This document shows positions 56,193-64,000 of a DNA stretch of 64,000 bases, piece after piece. The stretch's first letter is position 1. Each line of letters starts with the position of its first letter. The notes under the pieces were generated by a model, which saw only the letters and a program-made list of their open reading frames with translations, was not told the origin of the DNA and made no database searches. The DNA lies in NCBI RefSeq assembly GCF_014635285.1, contig NZ_BMCR01000004.1, positions 372,001 to 436,000 of the forward strand, read 5' to 3'. The position numbers and the translations under genes were made by a program. This DNA is from Stappia taiwanensis (GTDB lineage Bacteria; Pseudomonadota; Alphaproteobacteria; Rhizobiales; Stappiaceae).

Positions 56193-57889
56193 CAGGCGAA
56201 CTCCGCCCGCAGCTCGCGCTTGAGCAGCTTGCCGACCGGGTTGCGCGGCAGTTGCTCCTTCTCTTCCAGCCGCTCGATCTGCTTGAAGACGGCGACATGC
56301 TTTTCCTCGCGCAGGAACCCGTTGAGCTCGTCCTTGCTCGCGCATTGGCCGGGCTTGAAGACCACGAAGGCGCAAAGCCGCTCGCCAAGCTTTTCATCGG
56401 GCTCGCCGACAATCGCCACATCCGCCACCGCCGGATGGGCCAACAAATAGCCTTCGATCTCCTCCGAGGAGATGTTCTGGCCGCCGCGAATGATGATGTC
56501 CTTGCAGCGCCCGACGAAGCGGTAGAACTGATCCTTGTCGCCGGCGATCTCGAACATGTCGCCGGTGCGGAACCATCCTTCGGCATCGAACACGCGTGCG
56601 GTGGCTTCCGGGTTTTCCCAGTAGCCGGCGAAGACCGACGGCCCCTTCATGCGCAATTCCCCGGGAACACCGGGTTCGGTCACGGGCTGCTCGGTCGCCG
56701 GGTCGACCAGTCGGGTCTCGCACCGATCATGCAGCACCGCCTTCCAGGTAAAGCGCGGATCGAAGCGGGGGAAGAACGCCGCGCGCTGCGCCGGATCGGG
56801 AAAGTCGTGGTAGGTGCTGGGAAAGGCCGCGCCCTCGTTGGAGCCGAAGTAGTTGGCGATCTCGATGCCGAACTTTTCCTTGAAGCCCCGAACCATCCAT
56901 TCCGACAAGGGCGCGGATCCGGAGCCGATGTTGCGCAAGTGGCTGAAATCGACCCCGTCCACCAGCGCCTCGTTCTGAAGCAGCATGTTGAGGATCGCCG
57001 GCGGCGCGACGGTATAGGCCACCTTCTCCTCCTGGATCTGCCGCAGAAACAACCCCAGATCGAACGGGTGATGCTGGACGAGCGTGCCACTGGTCATCAG
57101 CCAGGCGACAAAGCCTGTCGAAATCCCGGCCATGTTGACCATCGGGAAAGGGTTCAGCATGCGGTCGCCGGTTTCCAGCTCGGCGGCATCGGCCACCACC
57201 TCGCCCATCACCAGCCACTCATTGTGGTTGCGCGGCACGCCCTTGGGCCGCGCCTCGGTGCCGGAGGTCCAGCAGATGGTGACGATATCGTCGGCGGTGA
57301 TCGCGGCGGCCTCGATGGCCGCTGTCGCCGCATCCCGCATCTGCGGCGTCACCTCAGTCAGCGCCGCATCGAGCCCGACGCTGCCCGCGACCGTCTCGCC
57401 AAGCGAGAACACCACCTCAAGGCTCGCCACCTCCTCCTTGACCTGCAAGGCAGCGGCGGTGCCGGCATAGCCGGCGATCCGCGCCGCGCTGACCATGCCC
57501 TTGGCCCGAATGCTTGCGGCGATGAAGGCCAGCTCATTTTCCCGGTACTGCACCGGTGTCGGGCTGACGATGACGCCAAGCCGGCAGCACGCGAGGTAGA
57601 TCGCCGGCAAGTCGACCAGATTGGGCAGTTGCACCACCAGCGCATCGTCCTTGCCGATGCCATGGGCGGTCAGCACCGCCGCATAGCGCTCGGCCAGATC
57701 GTCAAGCGCTTCCCAGCTCAGGCGCTGCGGTGCCCGGCCGATCAGATCCTCGCAATTGAGCGGATCGACCGCCGCCTCGGCGCCCGGATCACGGGCGAGA
57801 TTGCGGGCAAAAAGGTCCTGAAGACGGGTCTCCCCCCACCAGCCCCTGGCCTTGTAACTCGCGATCTTGTCCTGCGGTATGATGATCAT
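56192..57889 (-). CDS. Acyl-CoA synthetase (AMP-binding) 1
   Basis: The 565-residue protein belongs to the ANL adenylating family. Motifs are the P-loop TSGTEARPKG, NYFGSNEGAAF, GWFRTGD and the catalytic Lys in PRNPVGKLLKR. It activates an aromatic or fatty acid to its CoA thioester. It has an extended N-terminus of about 40 residues before the domain. Two such ligases in one operon suggest two different acid intermediates, consistent with cleavage of one molecule into two acids. Confidence 0.88.
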   Translation of the reverse strand: MIIIPQDKIASYKARGWWGETRLQDLFARNLARDPGAEAAVDPLNCEDLIGRAPQRLSWEALDDLAERYAAVLTAHGIGKDDALVVQLPNLVDLPAIYLACCRLGVIVSPTPVQYRENELAFIAASIRAKGMVSAARIAGYAGTAAALQVKEEVASLEVVFSLGETVAGSVGLDAALTEVTPQMRDAATAAIEAAAITADDIVTICWTSGTEARPKGVPRNHNEWLVMGEVVADAAELETGDRMLNPFPMVNMAGISTGFVAWLMTSGTLVQHHPFDLGLFLRQIQEEKVAYTVAPPAILNMLLQNEALVDGVDFSHLRNIGSGSAPLSEWMVRGFKEKFGIEIANYFGSNEGAAFPSTYHDFPDPAQRAAFFPRFDPRFTWKAVLHDRCETRLVDPATEQPVTEPGVPGELRMKGPSVFAGYWENPEATARVFDAEGWFRTGDMFEIAGDKDQFYRFVGRCKDIIIRGGQNISSEEIEGYLLAHPAVADVAIVGEPDEKLGERLCAFVVFKPGQCASKDELNGFLREEKHVAVFKQIERLEEKEQLPRNPVGKLLKRELRAEFA

Positions 57890-57912
57890 TGCGCGCGTTT
57901 CCTCCCTGAAAT

Positions 57913-59382
57913 CTACGCTTGTTCTTGTGACACAAGGGTCCGGACATCGGTGCGGACCACCTTGCCCACCGGATTGCGCGGCAACCCCGCGACCCGGTGA
58001 AACTGTTTTGGCGTACGCACCGGGCCGACCCGCTCGCGCATGAACGCGTGCAGCTCCTCGACCGGCGCCCCCGTCACCACGGCCACCTCCAGCCGTTCCC
58101 CCCAGACCGGATCCTCCACCCCGAAGGCGCAGGCTTCGCGCACCCCCGGATGGGCCACCAGCGCCTGTTCAACCTCCGCGAAATAGACGTTATAGCCACC
58201 GGTGATGATCATCTCCTTCGCCCGCCCGACAATGGCAAGCGCGCCATCCGCCCCGATCCGGCCGATGTCGCCGGTCCTGAGCCAGCCTTTGAAACGGGCC
58301 TCGGCGGTGAGATCAGGGGCGTCGAGATAGAAGGTCTCGGTCAGGTCGCCGCGCACCAGCACCTCGCCGGTCACCTTCCGGGCAACGATCTCCCCCGCCT
58401 CGGTCAGCACCGCCACGTCGATGCCCGGAAAAGGGAAGCCGACGGTGGCGCGCAGCTCCGGCCGGGCGAGTTGATCCGGGGTGAGCCCGGTGATCGCCAT
58501 GGGCGCCTCGGTCTGGCCATAGAGGGTGGACAGCACCGGGCCGAAGCGGGAGATCGCCTCCTCGATGACCGCAGGGGCCATCGGCGCCGCCGAATAGGTG
58601 ATGTGGCGCAGGGCCGGGAAATCGGCCGGGCCGAAATCCGCCTCATCCATCAGCATCCGGATCAGGGTCGGCGGCAGAAACACCACCGAAACCCGTCGCT
58701 TCAGCTCCGCAAGGATCGCCGATCTGTCGGGTCGGGCAAGCACCACATGGGCCGCACCGGCGGCCAGCACCGGCAGGATGTAGTGCGAAGCCCCGTGCGA
58801 GAGCGGCGCAACGGCAAGGTGCACATCCTCCGGCCCGAACCGGTAGAACGCCTCCAGCGAGGCAAGGGCCGCGCCAGCGCTGCGCGTGGTCTGCACCACC
58901 CCCTTGGGCACGCCCGTGGACCCGCCGGTGAACTTGATCGCGAAGGCTGCCTCAGGCCGGCCGGAAATGGCCGGAAGCTCGCCTGCGGGCAGCGGGCCGG
59001 CAAGCCAGCCATCGAGCCCGATCACCGGCGCGCCGGGATCGCCGAGGCTGGCGCGCGAGGCGTCATCGCACAGGGCAAGCGCCAGCCCCGCCCGCGCCAT
59101 CAGTGCGCTGTTCAGCCCCGCACCGTTGTTGGGGTTGATCGGCACCCAGACTGCACCGGCACGCAGGATCGCCAGATAGGCGACGATGTTACCCCAGGAG
59201 TTTTCCGCGCACAGGCCGATCCGCGCGCCCGGTGCGACCTGCCGCAAGAGGGCCGCGGCCGCCCGCTCGACCAGATCGACCAGCGCGCCATAGCGCAGCA
59301 CGGTCGCGCCGTCGTGGATCGCCACCCGGTCCCGCTTCGTGTCAAGATCGCGATACAGCGCCGAGATCGGATGCGGGCTCAT
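57913..59382 (-). CDS. Acyl-CoA synthetase (AMP-binding) 2
   Basis: The 489-residue ANL-family ligase has FTGGSTGVPKG, LYGQTEAPMAI, GWLRTGDIGRI and LPRNPVGKVVR. It is more compact than its neighbour. The feruloyl- or benzoate-CoA ligase subgroup is possible but cannot be told by eye. Its start overlaps the thiolase stop by four bases; 23 bp separate its end from the other ligase gene. Confidence 0.88.
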   Translation of the reverse strand: MSPHPISALYRDLDTKRDRVAIHDGATVLRYGALVDLVERAAAALLRQVAPGARIGLCAENSWGNIVAYLAILRAGAVWVPINPNNGAGLNSALMARAGLALALCDDASRASLGDPGAPVIGLDGWLAGPLPAGELPAISGRPEAAFAIKFTGGSTGVPKGVVQTTRSAGAALASLEAFYRFGPEDVHLAVAPLSHGASHYILPVLAAGAAHVVLARPDRSAILAELKRRVSVVFLPPTLIRMLMDEADFGPADFPALRHITYSAAPMAPAVIEEAISRFGPVLSTLYGQTEAPMAITGLTPDQLARPELRATVGFPFPGIDVAVLTEAGEIVARKVTGEVLVRGDLTETFYLDAPDLTAEARFKGWLRTGDIGRIGADGALAIVGRAKEMIITGGYNVYFAEVEQALVAHPGVREACAFGVEDPVWGERLEVAVVTGAPVEELHAFMRERVGPVRTPKQFHRVAGLPRNPVGKVVRTDVRTLVSQEQA

Positions 59383-60599
59383 GCCGGCCCCTCCAGCACG
59401 GTGACGGCGGTTACCCCCTCTTCGACGCCAAGGAAGCCGCCGCCATTCTCGGCAACGGCAATGCGTGCGCCCGCAACTTGCCGCGCCCCCGCTTCGCCGC
59501 GCAGTTGCGTGACGAGTTCATAAAGCTGGGCGATGCCGGTCGCGCCGATCGGGTGCCCCTTGGCCAGCAATCCGCCGGAGGGGTTCACCGGGCTCTTGCC
59601 ACCCAGCGCGAAATCCCCTGCCCGCAGCCGCGCCCCGACGGTGCCCGGCTCGGCCAGACCGAGGTTCTCGATCTGCTGCACCTCGGCGTAGGCGGTTGCA
59701 TCATGCACCTCGGCGACATCCACATCCGAAGGGGAAATGCCGGCCATCTCATAAGCGGCCCGGGCCGCGCGCCGGCCCACGTGGCTTGCATAGTCGTCCC
59801 TGGCCCGCTCGGTCGCGCTTCTAAGTGCACAGCCGCGCACACGCACGCCGCGCGCCGTCCCCAAGCGCCGCAGCGCCCGCTCGCTCACCACCACGGCGGC
59901 AGCGGCCCCATCGCTCACCGGCGCGCACATGGCGCGGGTGAAGGGAAAGACGATGGGCTTGTCGGCCAGCACCTCGTCGACCGTGAAGGGGGTGCGGTAT
60001 TGCGCGTTGGCGTTCAGCGCGCCGGCGCAGTGGTTCTTGGCGGCGATGCGGGCGAAATCCTCCTGGAGCGTTCCGAAGCGTGCCATGTGACTGCGCGCCT
60101 GCGCCGCGTAAAGGTCCATGAACAGGCTGCGGCCCGGCCCCGGACGCTCGCCGCCGATCGCCGCGATATAGTCGAGCACCCCGTCGCGATCGTGAACATC
60201 CGTGCCGCCGGCAAAGGCCGCCGCGACCTTTTCGGGTCGGTCGGGATAGACCATCTTCTCGGTGCCGACGATCAGCGCCACCTCGACCATTCCGGCACGG
60301 ATCGCCGCCATTGCCTGCCACAAGGCGGTCGAGCCCGAGGCACAGGCGTTTTCCACCGTGGATATGGGAATGCCGGTGATGCCGACCGCCCGCAGGGCAA
60401 TCTGCCCGCGAATGGTGTTCTGCCCCTCCAGCATCGGCTGGCGGGTGTTGGCGAACCAGGCCGCCTCGATATCGCCGGTGCCGAGCCCTGCATCGCTGAG
60501 CGCCGCCGCCACCGCCGTGGCGGTGAGGCTCTTCACGCTCTCGGCGGGATGCTTGCCGAAACGCGTCATCGCCGTGCCAAGGATATAAACGCCGCTCAT
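59379..60599 (-). CDS. Thiolase (SCP-x/acetyl-CoA acetyltransferase-like)
   Basis: The 406-residue protein has the acyl-accepting Cys in VENACASGSTALW and the His loop NPSGGLLAKGHPIGATG. The C-terminal VAENGGG lacks the usual second Cys, as is normal in the SCP-x/lipid-transfer thiolase group. It probably cleaves a beta-ketoacyl-CoA in side-chain degradation, or may act non-hydrolytically. It overlaps both neighbours by four bases. Confidence 0.85.
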   Translation of the reverse strand: MSGVYILGTAMTRFGKHPAESVKSLTATAVAAALSDAGLGTGDIEAAWFANTRQPMLEGQNTIRGQIALRAVGITGIPISTVENACASGSTALWQAMAAIRAGMVEVALIVGTEKMVYPDRPEKVAAAFAGGTDVHDRDGVLDYIAAIGGERPGPGRSLFMDLYAAQARSHMARFGTLQEDFARIAAKNHCAGALNANAQYRTPFTVDEVLADKPIVFPFTRAMCAPVSDGAAAAVVVSERALRRLGTARGVRVRGCALRSATERARDDYASHVGRRAARAAYEMAGISPSDVDVAEVHDATAYAEVQQIENLGLAEPGTVGARLRAGDFALGGKSPVNPSGGLLAKGHPIGATGIAQLYELVTQLRGEAGARQVAGARIAVAENGGGFLGVEEGVTAVTVLEGPA

Positions 60600-62302
60600 G
60601 CGCCTGGCCTCATCGGACGCCGGCTCTGCACGATGCGAAAGCGCGAGGCGACAAAGGCGGCGTCAGTCAGACAGGCATTGCCCGCCGGGTTCAGCCCGGT
60701 GACGTGATAATCGCTGTAGGCGGCGGCGAAGTTGATCCACATCGCGCCGGTGAGGTTGATGGTCAGGTTCGCGCCGGCCCGCTCATAGAGCGGCAGCGCC
60801 TGGTCGATGAACGCCTCGTCGGTGGAATAGAGATAACAGGAGATCGTACCCCGGGTCCGGGCCAACTCCGTGGCCTCCTCCACCGCTGCTCGTCCGCTTT
60901 CAGCGGCGACGATGAAGAGCACCGGGCCGAACCGCTCCTCGGCGTAAAGCTCGATATGCTTCGGCTCGACCGCCAGCACCAGCGGCGTGAGGGTACGCGC
61001 ATTCGGATACTGCGGATGGACGTAGGGACCGGCCTCGCGCAGGACGCGCAAGCCCTCGCGCGCGGCGGTCGCCACCAGATCGGCCACCACATCGAGACTC
61101 ACCTGCCCTTGTACCGCCCCCATGATACCGGCGGCCATGGCCGGATCCCGGGCAATGGCATCAATCTCATCGACCAGCGTCTGGGCGACCGCATCGAAGC
61201 TGACATGTCCGGCGGCGGTATCGATGCCGTCCTTCGGCACATAGATCACCTGCGGGCTGGTGCACATCTGCGCCGAGAACAGCGAACTGGCCCGGGCAAT
61301 GGCCCGCATGGCGGCGGTCAGATCCTCGACACTCTCCACCACCACCGAATTGACCCCGGCGGTCTCGGTGTAAAGCAGCTTGCCGGTGATCGTGGTTTCC
61401 AGCTCGCGGCCATAGCGCGGGCTGCCGGTGAAGTCGATGATCTGCACGGAACGGTGGGCCATGATCCGGCCGGCGACCGGCTCCGCCCGGGTGTCGACGG
61501 CCAGCGTCACCAGATTGGGGTCGAAGCCATGCTCCGTCAGCACCGCGCGGGCGGTCTCCACCGCCAGCGCCATCGGCGCCACCGCGATGGGATGCGGCTT
61601 GACGATCACCGGGTTGCCGGTGGCCAGGCTGGCGAACATGGCCGGATAGGCATTCCAGGTCGGGAACGAGGCACAGCAGATCACGAGGCCAATGCCGCGC
61701 GGCACCAGCGTGTAACGCTTGGCCAGCGCCACGTCCTCTCGCCCGAAGGGGCGGCGATACTCCGCCTCCGGCACCACCGCCTCCATCGCCCTTGCAGCAT
61801 GGGCAAGGGCTTCCAGCCCCCGGTCGAGCGCATTCGGACCGGAACCGGAGAACGCCTGGGTGTAGCTCTGCCCGGTGGTGTGCATGATGAGATGGGTCAT
61901 CTCGAAATTGCGGTCATAGAGCCGCATCGCGATTTCCGCGCAGAGCGCCACACGCAACGCCGGCACGGCGGCGGCCCATTCCCCTTGCGCCGCCTGCGCA
62001 GCGGCGATCAGTGCCTCCGGCTCGCTGACCGGATAGGTGATGCCCAATGGCTCACCGGTATAGGGCGAGACCTCTTCCCCGCTCCATCCCTGCACGCCGG
62101 GCTGGCCCAGCTCGTAAGGGCGACCGAGCCGTCCCTCGAACGCGGCCTTGCCGGCGCGGGGCTTTTCCGGCCCATGCACCTTCGTCGATGGCGTATCGTG
62201 AAACGGGCTCCAGCTCTCGCGGCTGCCGACCGCCGCGATAGCCCGGGCGACAAGCGGAGCATGCGCGGCCACCAGCGCGGCGCGTTTATCGATCAGGTCC
62301 AT
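60596..62302 (-). CDS. paaN: PaaN-type aldehyde dehydrogenase
   Basis: The 568-residue protein is an aldehyde dehydrogenase-fold enzyme of the PaaN_2 type, without the MaoC hydratase domain found in PaaZ. The catalytic Cys lies in FSAQMCTSPQVIYVP and the Glu region in LLYTETAGVN. It would oxidise an aldehyde to the acid, fitting the aldehydes released by the oxygenase at the operon head. The classical paa ring-opening genes are not in the window, so the name reflects family, not a proven phenylacetate role. Confidence 0.8.
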   Translation of the reverse strand: MDLIDKRAALVAAHAPLVARAIAAVGSRESWSPFHDTPSTKVHGPEKPRAGKAAFEGRLGRPYELGQPGVQGWSGEEVSPYTGEPLGITYPVSEPEALIAAAQAAQGEWAAAVPALRVALCAEIAMRLYDRNFEMTHLIMHTTGQSYTQAFSGSGPNALDRGLEALAHAARAMEAVVPEAEYRRPFGREDVALAKRYTLVPRGIGLVICCASFPTWNAYPAMFASLATGNPVIVKPHPIAVAPMALAVETARAVLTEHGFDPNLVTLAVDTRAEPVAGRIMAHRSVQIIDFTGSPRYGRELETTITGKLLYTETAGVNSVVVESVEDLTAAMRAIARASSLFSAQMCTSPQVIYVPKDGIDTAAGHVSFDAVAQTLVDEIDAIARDPAMAAGIMGAVQGQVSLDVVADLVATAAREGLRVLREAGPYVHPQYPNARTLTPLVLAVEPKHIELYAEERFGPVLFIVAAESGRAAVEEATELARTRGTISCYLYSTDEAFIDQALPLYERAGANLTINLTGAMWINFAAAYSDYHVTGLNPAGNACLTDAAFVASRFRIVQSRRPMRPGA

Positions 62303-62305
62303 GGA

Positions 62306-63460
62306 TCAAGCCCCCTGCCGTTCGACGATCATCGCGGAGCCGGTGCCGGAAGCGCCGGTCGCCACCACCAGCCCGTAGCGGCCACCCGCTGCGTCGAGCG
62401 TATCCAGCAATGTGGAGAGCAGGATCGCACCGGATGCGCCCAGCGGATGACCCTTGGCCATGTGCCCGCCACCGACATTCACCTTGTCCGGGTCCGGCGC
62501 ACGGTCGCGCATGAATTTCGCGATTGCGACGCCGAAGGCCTCCATGAACTCGATCCGGTCCATCTGCTCCAGTCGCAACCCGGCCCGGTCGAGCGCCCGA
62601 TCCATCGCCGCGAAACCGGCGGTAAGCGAGGCGGCGGGGTCGCCCCCGACCTCGGCCCAGGCAAGGATGCGGGCCCGGGGGGCGGCCGAAGCCGCGCCTT
62701 CGGCGCCGATAAGGGCGAGCGCCGCGCCGTCGCACATGGGCGGGGCATGGGCGATGGTGTGCCGGTGGTCGAGCCGCCGGCCCTGCAGCGCCTCGGCATA
62801 GGCACCGGCCAGTTCGGAAAAGGCGGGCGCCAGTGCCGCCAGCGCCTCGGCGGAAGTCGCCCGGACGCTTTCCTCCCGGTCGAGCCCGGCGACAGGAATG
62901 CGCGAGGCGGTCAGCGCCGTGCCCTCGGCCTCGGCGGCGCGGCGCTGGGACAGGAGCGCCAGCGCATCCATCTCCTCGCGGGTGATGCCTTCCTCCTCGG
63001 CCAGCCGGTCGGCGGCCAGCGCCACGGGGAGAAACCGCGTGCGCGGCGGGAAGCTGGCATCGGTGTAGTAGCTTGCCTTGTCGGCAAGGAACGGCACCGC
63101 CGACATCATCTCCACACCGCCGGCGAGCGCGCTTCCGGCCTGACCACTGGCGACCATCGCCGCGGCCTGGCCGATGGCGGTGAGCCCGGAGACGCAATAG
63201 TTGTTCACGGTGAAGGCGCTGGCGCCCTCATCGATCCCGGCAGCCAGTTTCGAGACCAGCGCGAGATTGCCGCCCTGGGCACCGATCTGACCGACACAGC
63301 CAAGGATCAGCGCTTCGGGCGAGGGAGCCGCACCGGCGCGGTCTTTGATCGCCGCCGCAAGAGCGGCGACGAGATCATGGGGCTTTTGCGCGGCAAGGCC
63401 GCCATCCGGCCTTGCCTTGCCGCGTGCGGTACGCACCGCATCATAGATAAATGCGGTCAT
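62306..63460 (-). CDS. Acetyl-CoA C-acyltransferase (thiolase II type)
   Basis: The 384-residue thiolase has the nucleophile Cys in VNNYCVSGLTA and the His motif GGGHMAKGHPLGASG. Where most degradative thiolases have a second catalytic Cys (CxGGGxG), this one reads TGASGTGSA, apparently Thr in place of Cys, so its chemistry may be slow or different. It follows the oxygenase gene after 1 bp. Substrate is a 3-ketoacyl-CoA. Confidence 0.86.
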   Translation of the reverse strand: MTAFIYDAVRTARGKARPDGGLAAQKPHDLVAALAAAIKDRAGAAPSPEALILGCVGQIGAQGGNLALVSKLAAGIDEGASAFTVNNYCVSGLTAIGQAAAMVASGQAGSALAGGVEMMSAVPFLADKASYYTDASFPPRTRFLPVALAADRLAEEEGITREEMDALALLSQRRAAEAEGTALTASRIPVAGLDREESVRATSAEALAALAPAFSELAGAYAEALQGRRLDHRHTIAHAPPMCDGAALALIGAEGAASAAPRARILAWAEVGGDPAASLTAGFAAMDRALDRAGLRLEQMDRIEFMEAFGVAIAKFMRDRAPDPDKVNVGGGHMAKGHPLGASGAILLSTLLDTLDAAGGRYGLVVATGASGTGSAMIVERQGA

Positions 63461-63461
63461 G

Positions 63462-64000
63462 TCAGCGAACGAACGCCTCGCCCGGCGCCCAGGTGCCGTG
63501 GAACCCGGCCGGCATGCGCTGCGGCAGAATCACCCGGGCCACCGGCGCATCGGAGAAGTTCCGGGCATCGAGGATCCGCACCTCGGAACGTCCCGTCGCC
63601 TCGTCGGTGACGAAGGTGATGACATAGCCATCATCCTCGGCCGTGGCGCCGACACGCGGGGCGAAGGCCGGCTCGGAGCCATAGACCCCGGGCTCGAACA
63701 TGTGTTCCTCGGCCTTGCCGGACAAAAGGTCGTATTTGTAAAGGCCATCGAACAGGAGGCGGATCTCGTCGGACTTGATCGAGACATGGTAGGACCAGCG
63801 GCTGTGGTAGCCGGTATGCTCAAGGTTCACCACCGGGAACTCGCCGATACGGTCGTCGAGCTGGCGCTGGGTGCAGGCGCCGGTACGCATGTTCATGCGC
63901 CATTCCACCGGGACCGCGTGCAGGCTCAACACCTCGACCATCGGCCCATAGGCACCGAATTCGCTGCCGGCACGGTGGCCATGCGGCTGCATCTTGCAGG
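63462..64000 (-). CDS. Carotenoid/lignostilbene oxygenase, partial
   Basis: About 179 C-terminal residues are inside the window; the frame stays open through the right edge. The sequence shows RPE65/carotenoid-oxygenase features: YGSEPAFAPR, an EDDGYVITFVTDE segment, and GFHGTWAPG with the last iron-binding His. Bacterial members near acyl-CoA ligases and aldehyde dehydrogenases are usually stilbene cleavage dioxygenases, which split an interphenyl double bond into two aldehydes. The apparent Met near 63992 is internal, not the start. Confidence 0.85.
   Translation of the reverse strand, partial: CKMQPHGHRAGSEFGAYGPMVEVLSLHAVPVEWRMNMRTGACTQRQLDDRIGEFPVVNLEHTGYHSRWSYHVSIKSDEIRLLFDGLYKYDLLSGKAEEHMFEPGVYGSEPAFAPRVGATAEDDGYVITFVTDEATGRSEVRILDARNFSDAPVARVILPQRMPAGFHGTWAPGEAFVR

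Noticed and set aside
60704-63610. A 968-codon + strand frame opposite the thiolase and aldehyde dehydrogenase genes
   Set aside because: The - strand carries recognisable active-site motifs for three enzymes; the + strand frame is a GC artefact.

Overview
The window is a high-GC, densely packed bacterial chromosome segment, most likely from a marine or halotolerant alphaproteobacterium. The clues are ectoine-degradation (doe) genes, the N-acetylglutaminylglutamine amide (NAGGN) osmolyte trio, a TRAP transporter, several solute-binding-protein ABC systems, and a type II-C CRISPR repeat of the kind found in alphaproteobacteria (starts GTTGCGG, ends TGCTACCGT). Genus cannot be fixed from the sequence alone. 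No tRNA, rRNA, insertion sequence or prophage was recognised.

Layout. 1-8.9 kb is an osmolyte island: doeA (cut by the left edge), doeX and doeD for ectoine catabolism, a MarR/EctR-like repressor with a palindromic operator candidate, and the asnO-ngg-M42 peptidase operon for NAGGN. 9-16.2 kb is one overlapping operon: a sugar-type ABC importer (binding protein, two permeases, ATPase), two endonuclease/exonuclease/phosphatase-fold hydrolases and a glycerophosphodiester phosphodiesterase, probably for scavenging a phosphodiester-containing compound. 16.2-18.8 kb is a cytoplasmic GAF/PAS/GGDEF diguanylate cyclase. 19.4-22.4 kb is a TRAP transporter (dctQMP order Q-M-P) with a clear terminator.

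22.4-28.0 kb is a complete type II-C CRISPR-Cas locus. It has an 11-repeat array with its degenerate repeat at the 5' end of the transcribed strand, a terminator beside cas2, cas2, a frameshifted cas1, an intact 1105-residue cas9, and a roughly 78-nt tracrRNA with its own promoter and terminator, divergent from cas9. Interference looks intact; adaptation looks broken or the base call is wrong.

28.0-37.6 kb is a LysR-controlled uptake and oxidation cluster: two FAD oxidoreductases, an SDR, and a peptide/opine-type ABC importer with a fused double ATPase. 37.7-42.2 kb is an AraC regulator divergent from a 1131-residue autotransporter.

42.3-54.7 kb is the most unusual region. It holds three different NodU/CmcH/TobZ-type carbamoyltransferases in one operon with a GT-B glycosyltransferase, a PhyH-type Fe(II)/2-oxoglutarate dioxygenase, an APH-fold kinase and a SurE-type phosphatase. 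It is flanked by a glutamate-1-semialdehyde-aminomutase-like enzyme and a divergent pair encoding a SelO-like kinase-fold protein and a small helical protein. I infer a carbamoylated-glycoside (possibly aminoglycoside-like) pathway that I do not recognise. 54.8-64 kb is a leftward aromatic or acyl-CoA catabolic operon: carotenoid/lignostilbene oxygenase (cut by the right edge), two thiolases, a PaaN-type aldehyde dehydrogenase, two acyl-CoA synthetases, a nitronate monooxygenase-like protein and a hotdog thioesterase.
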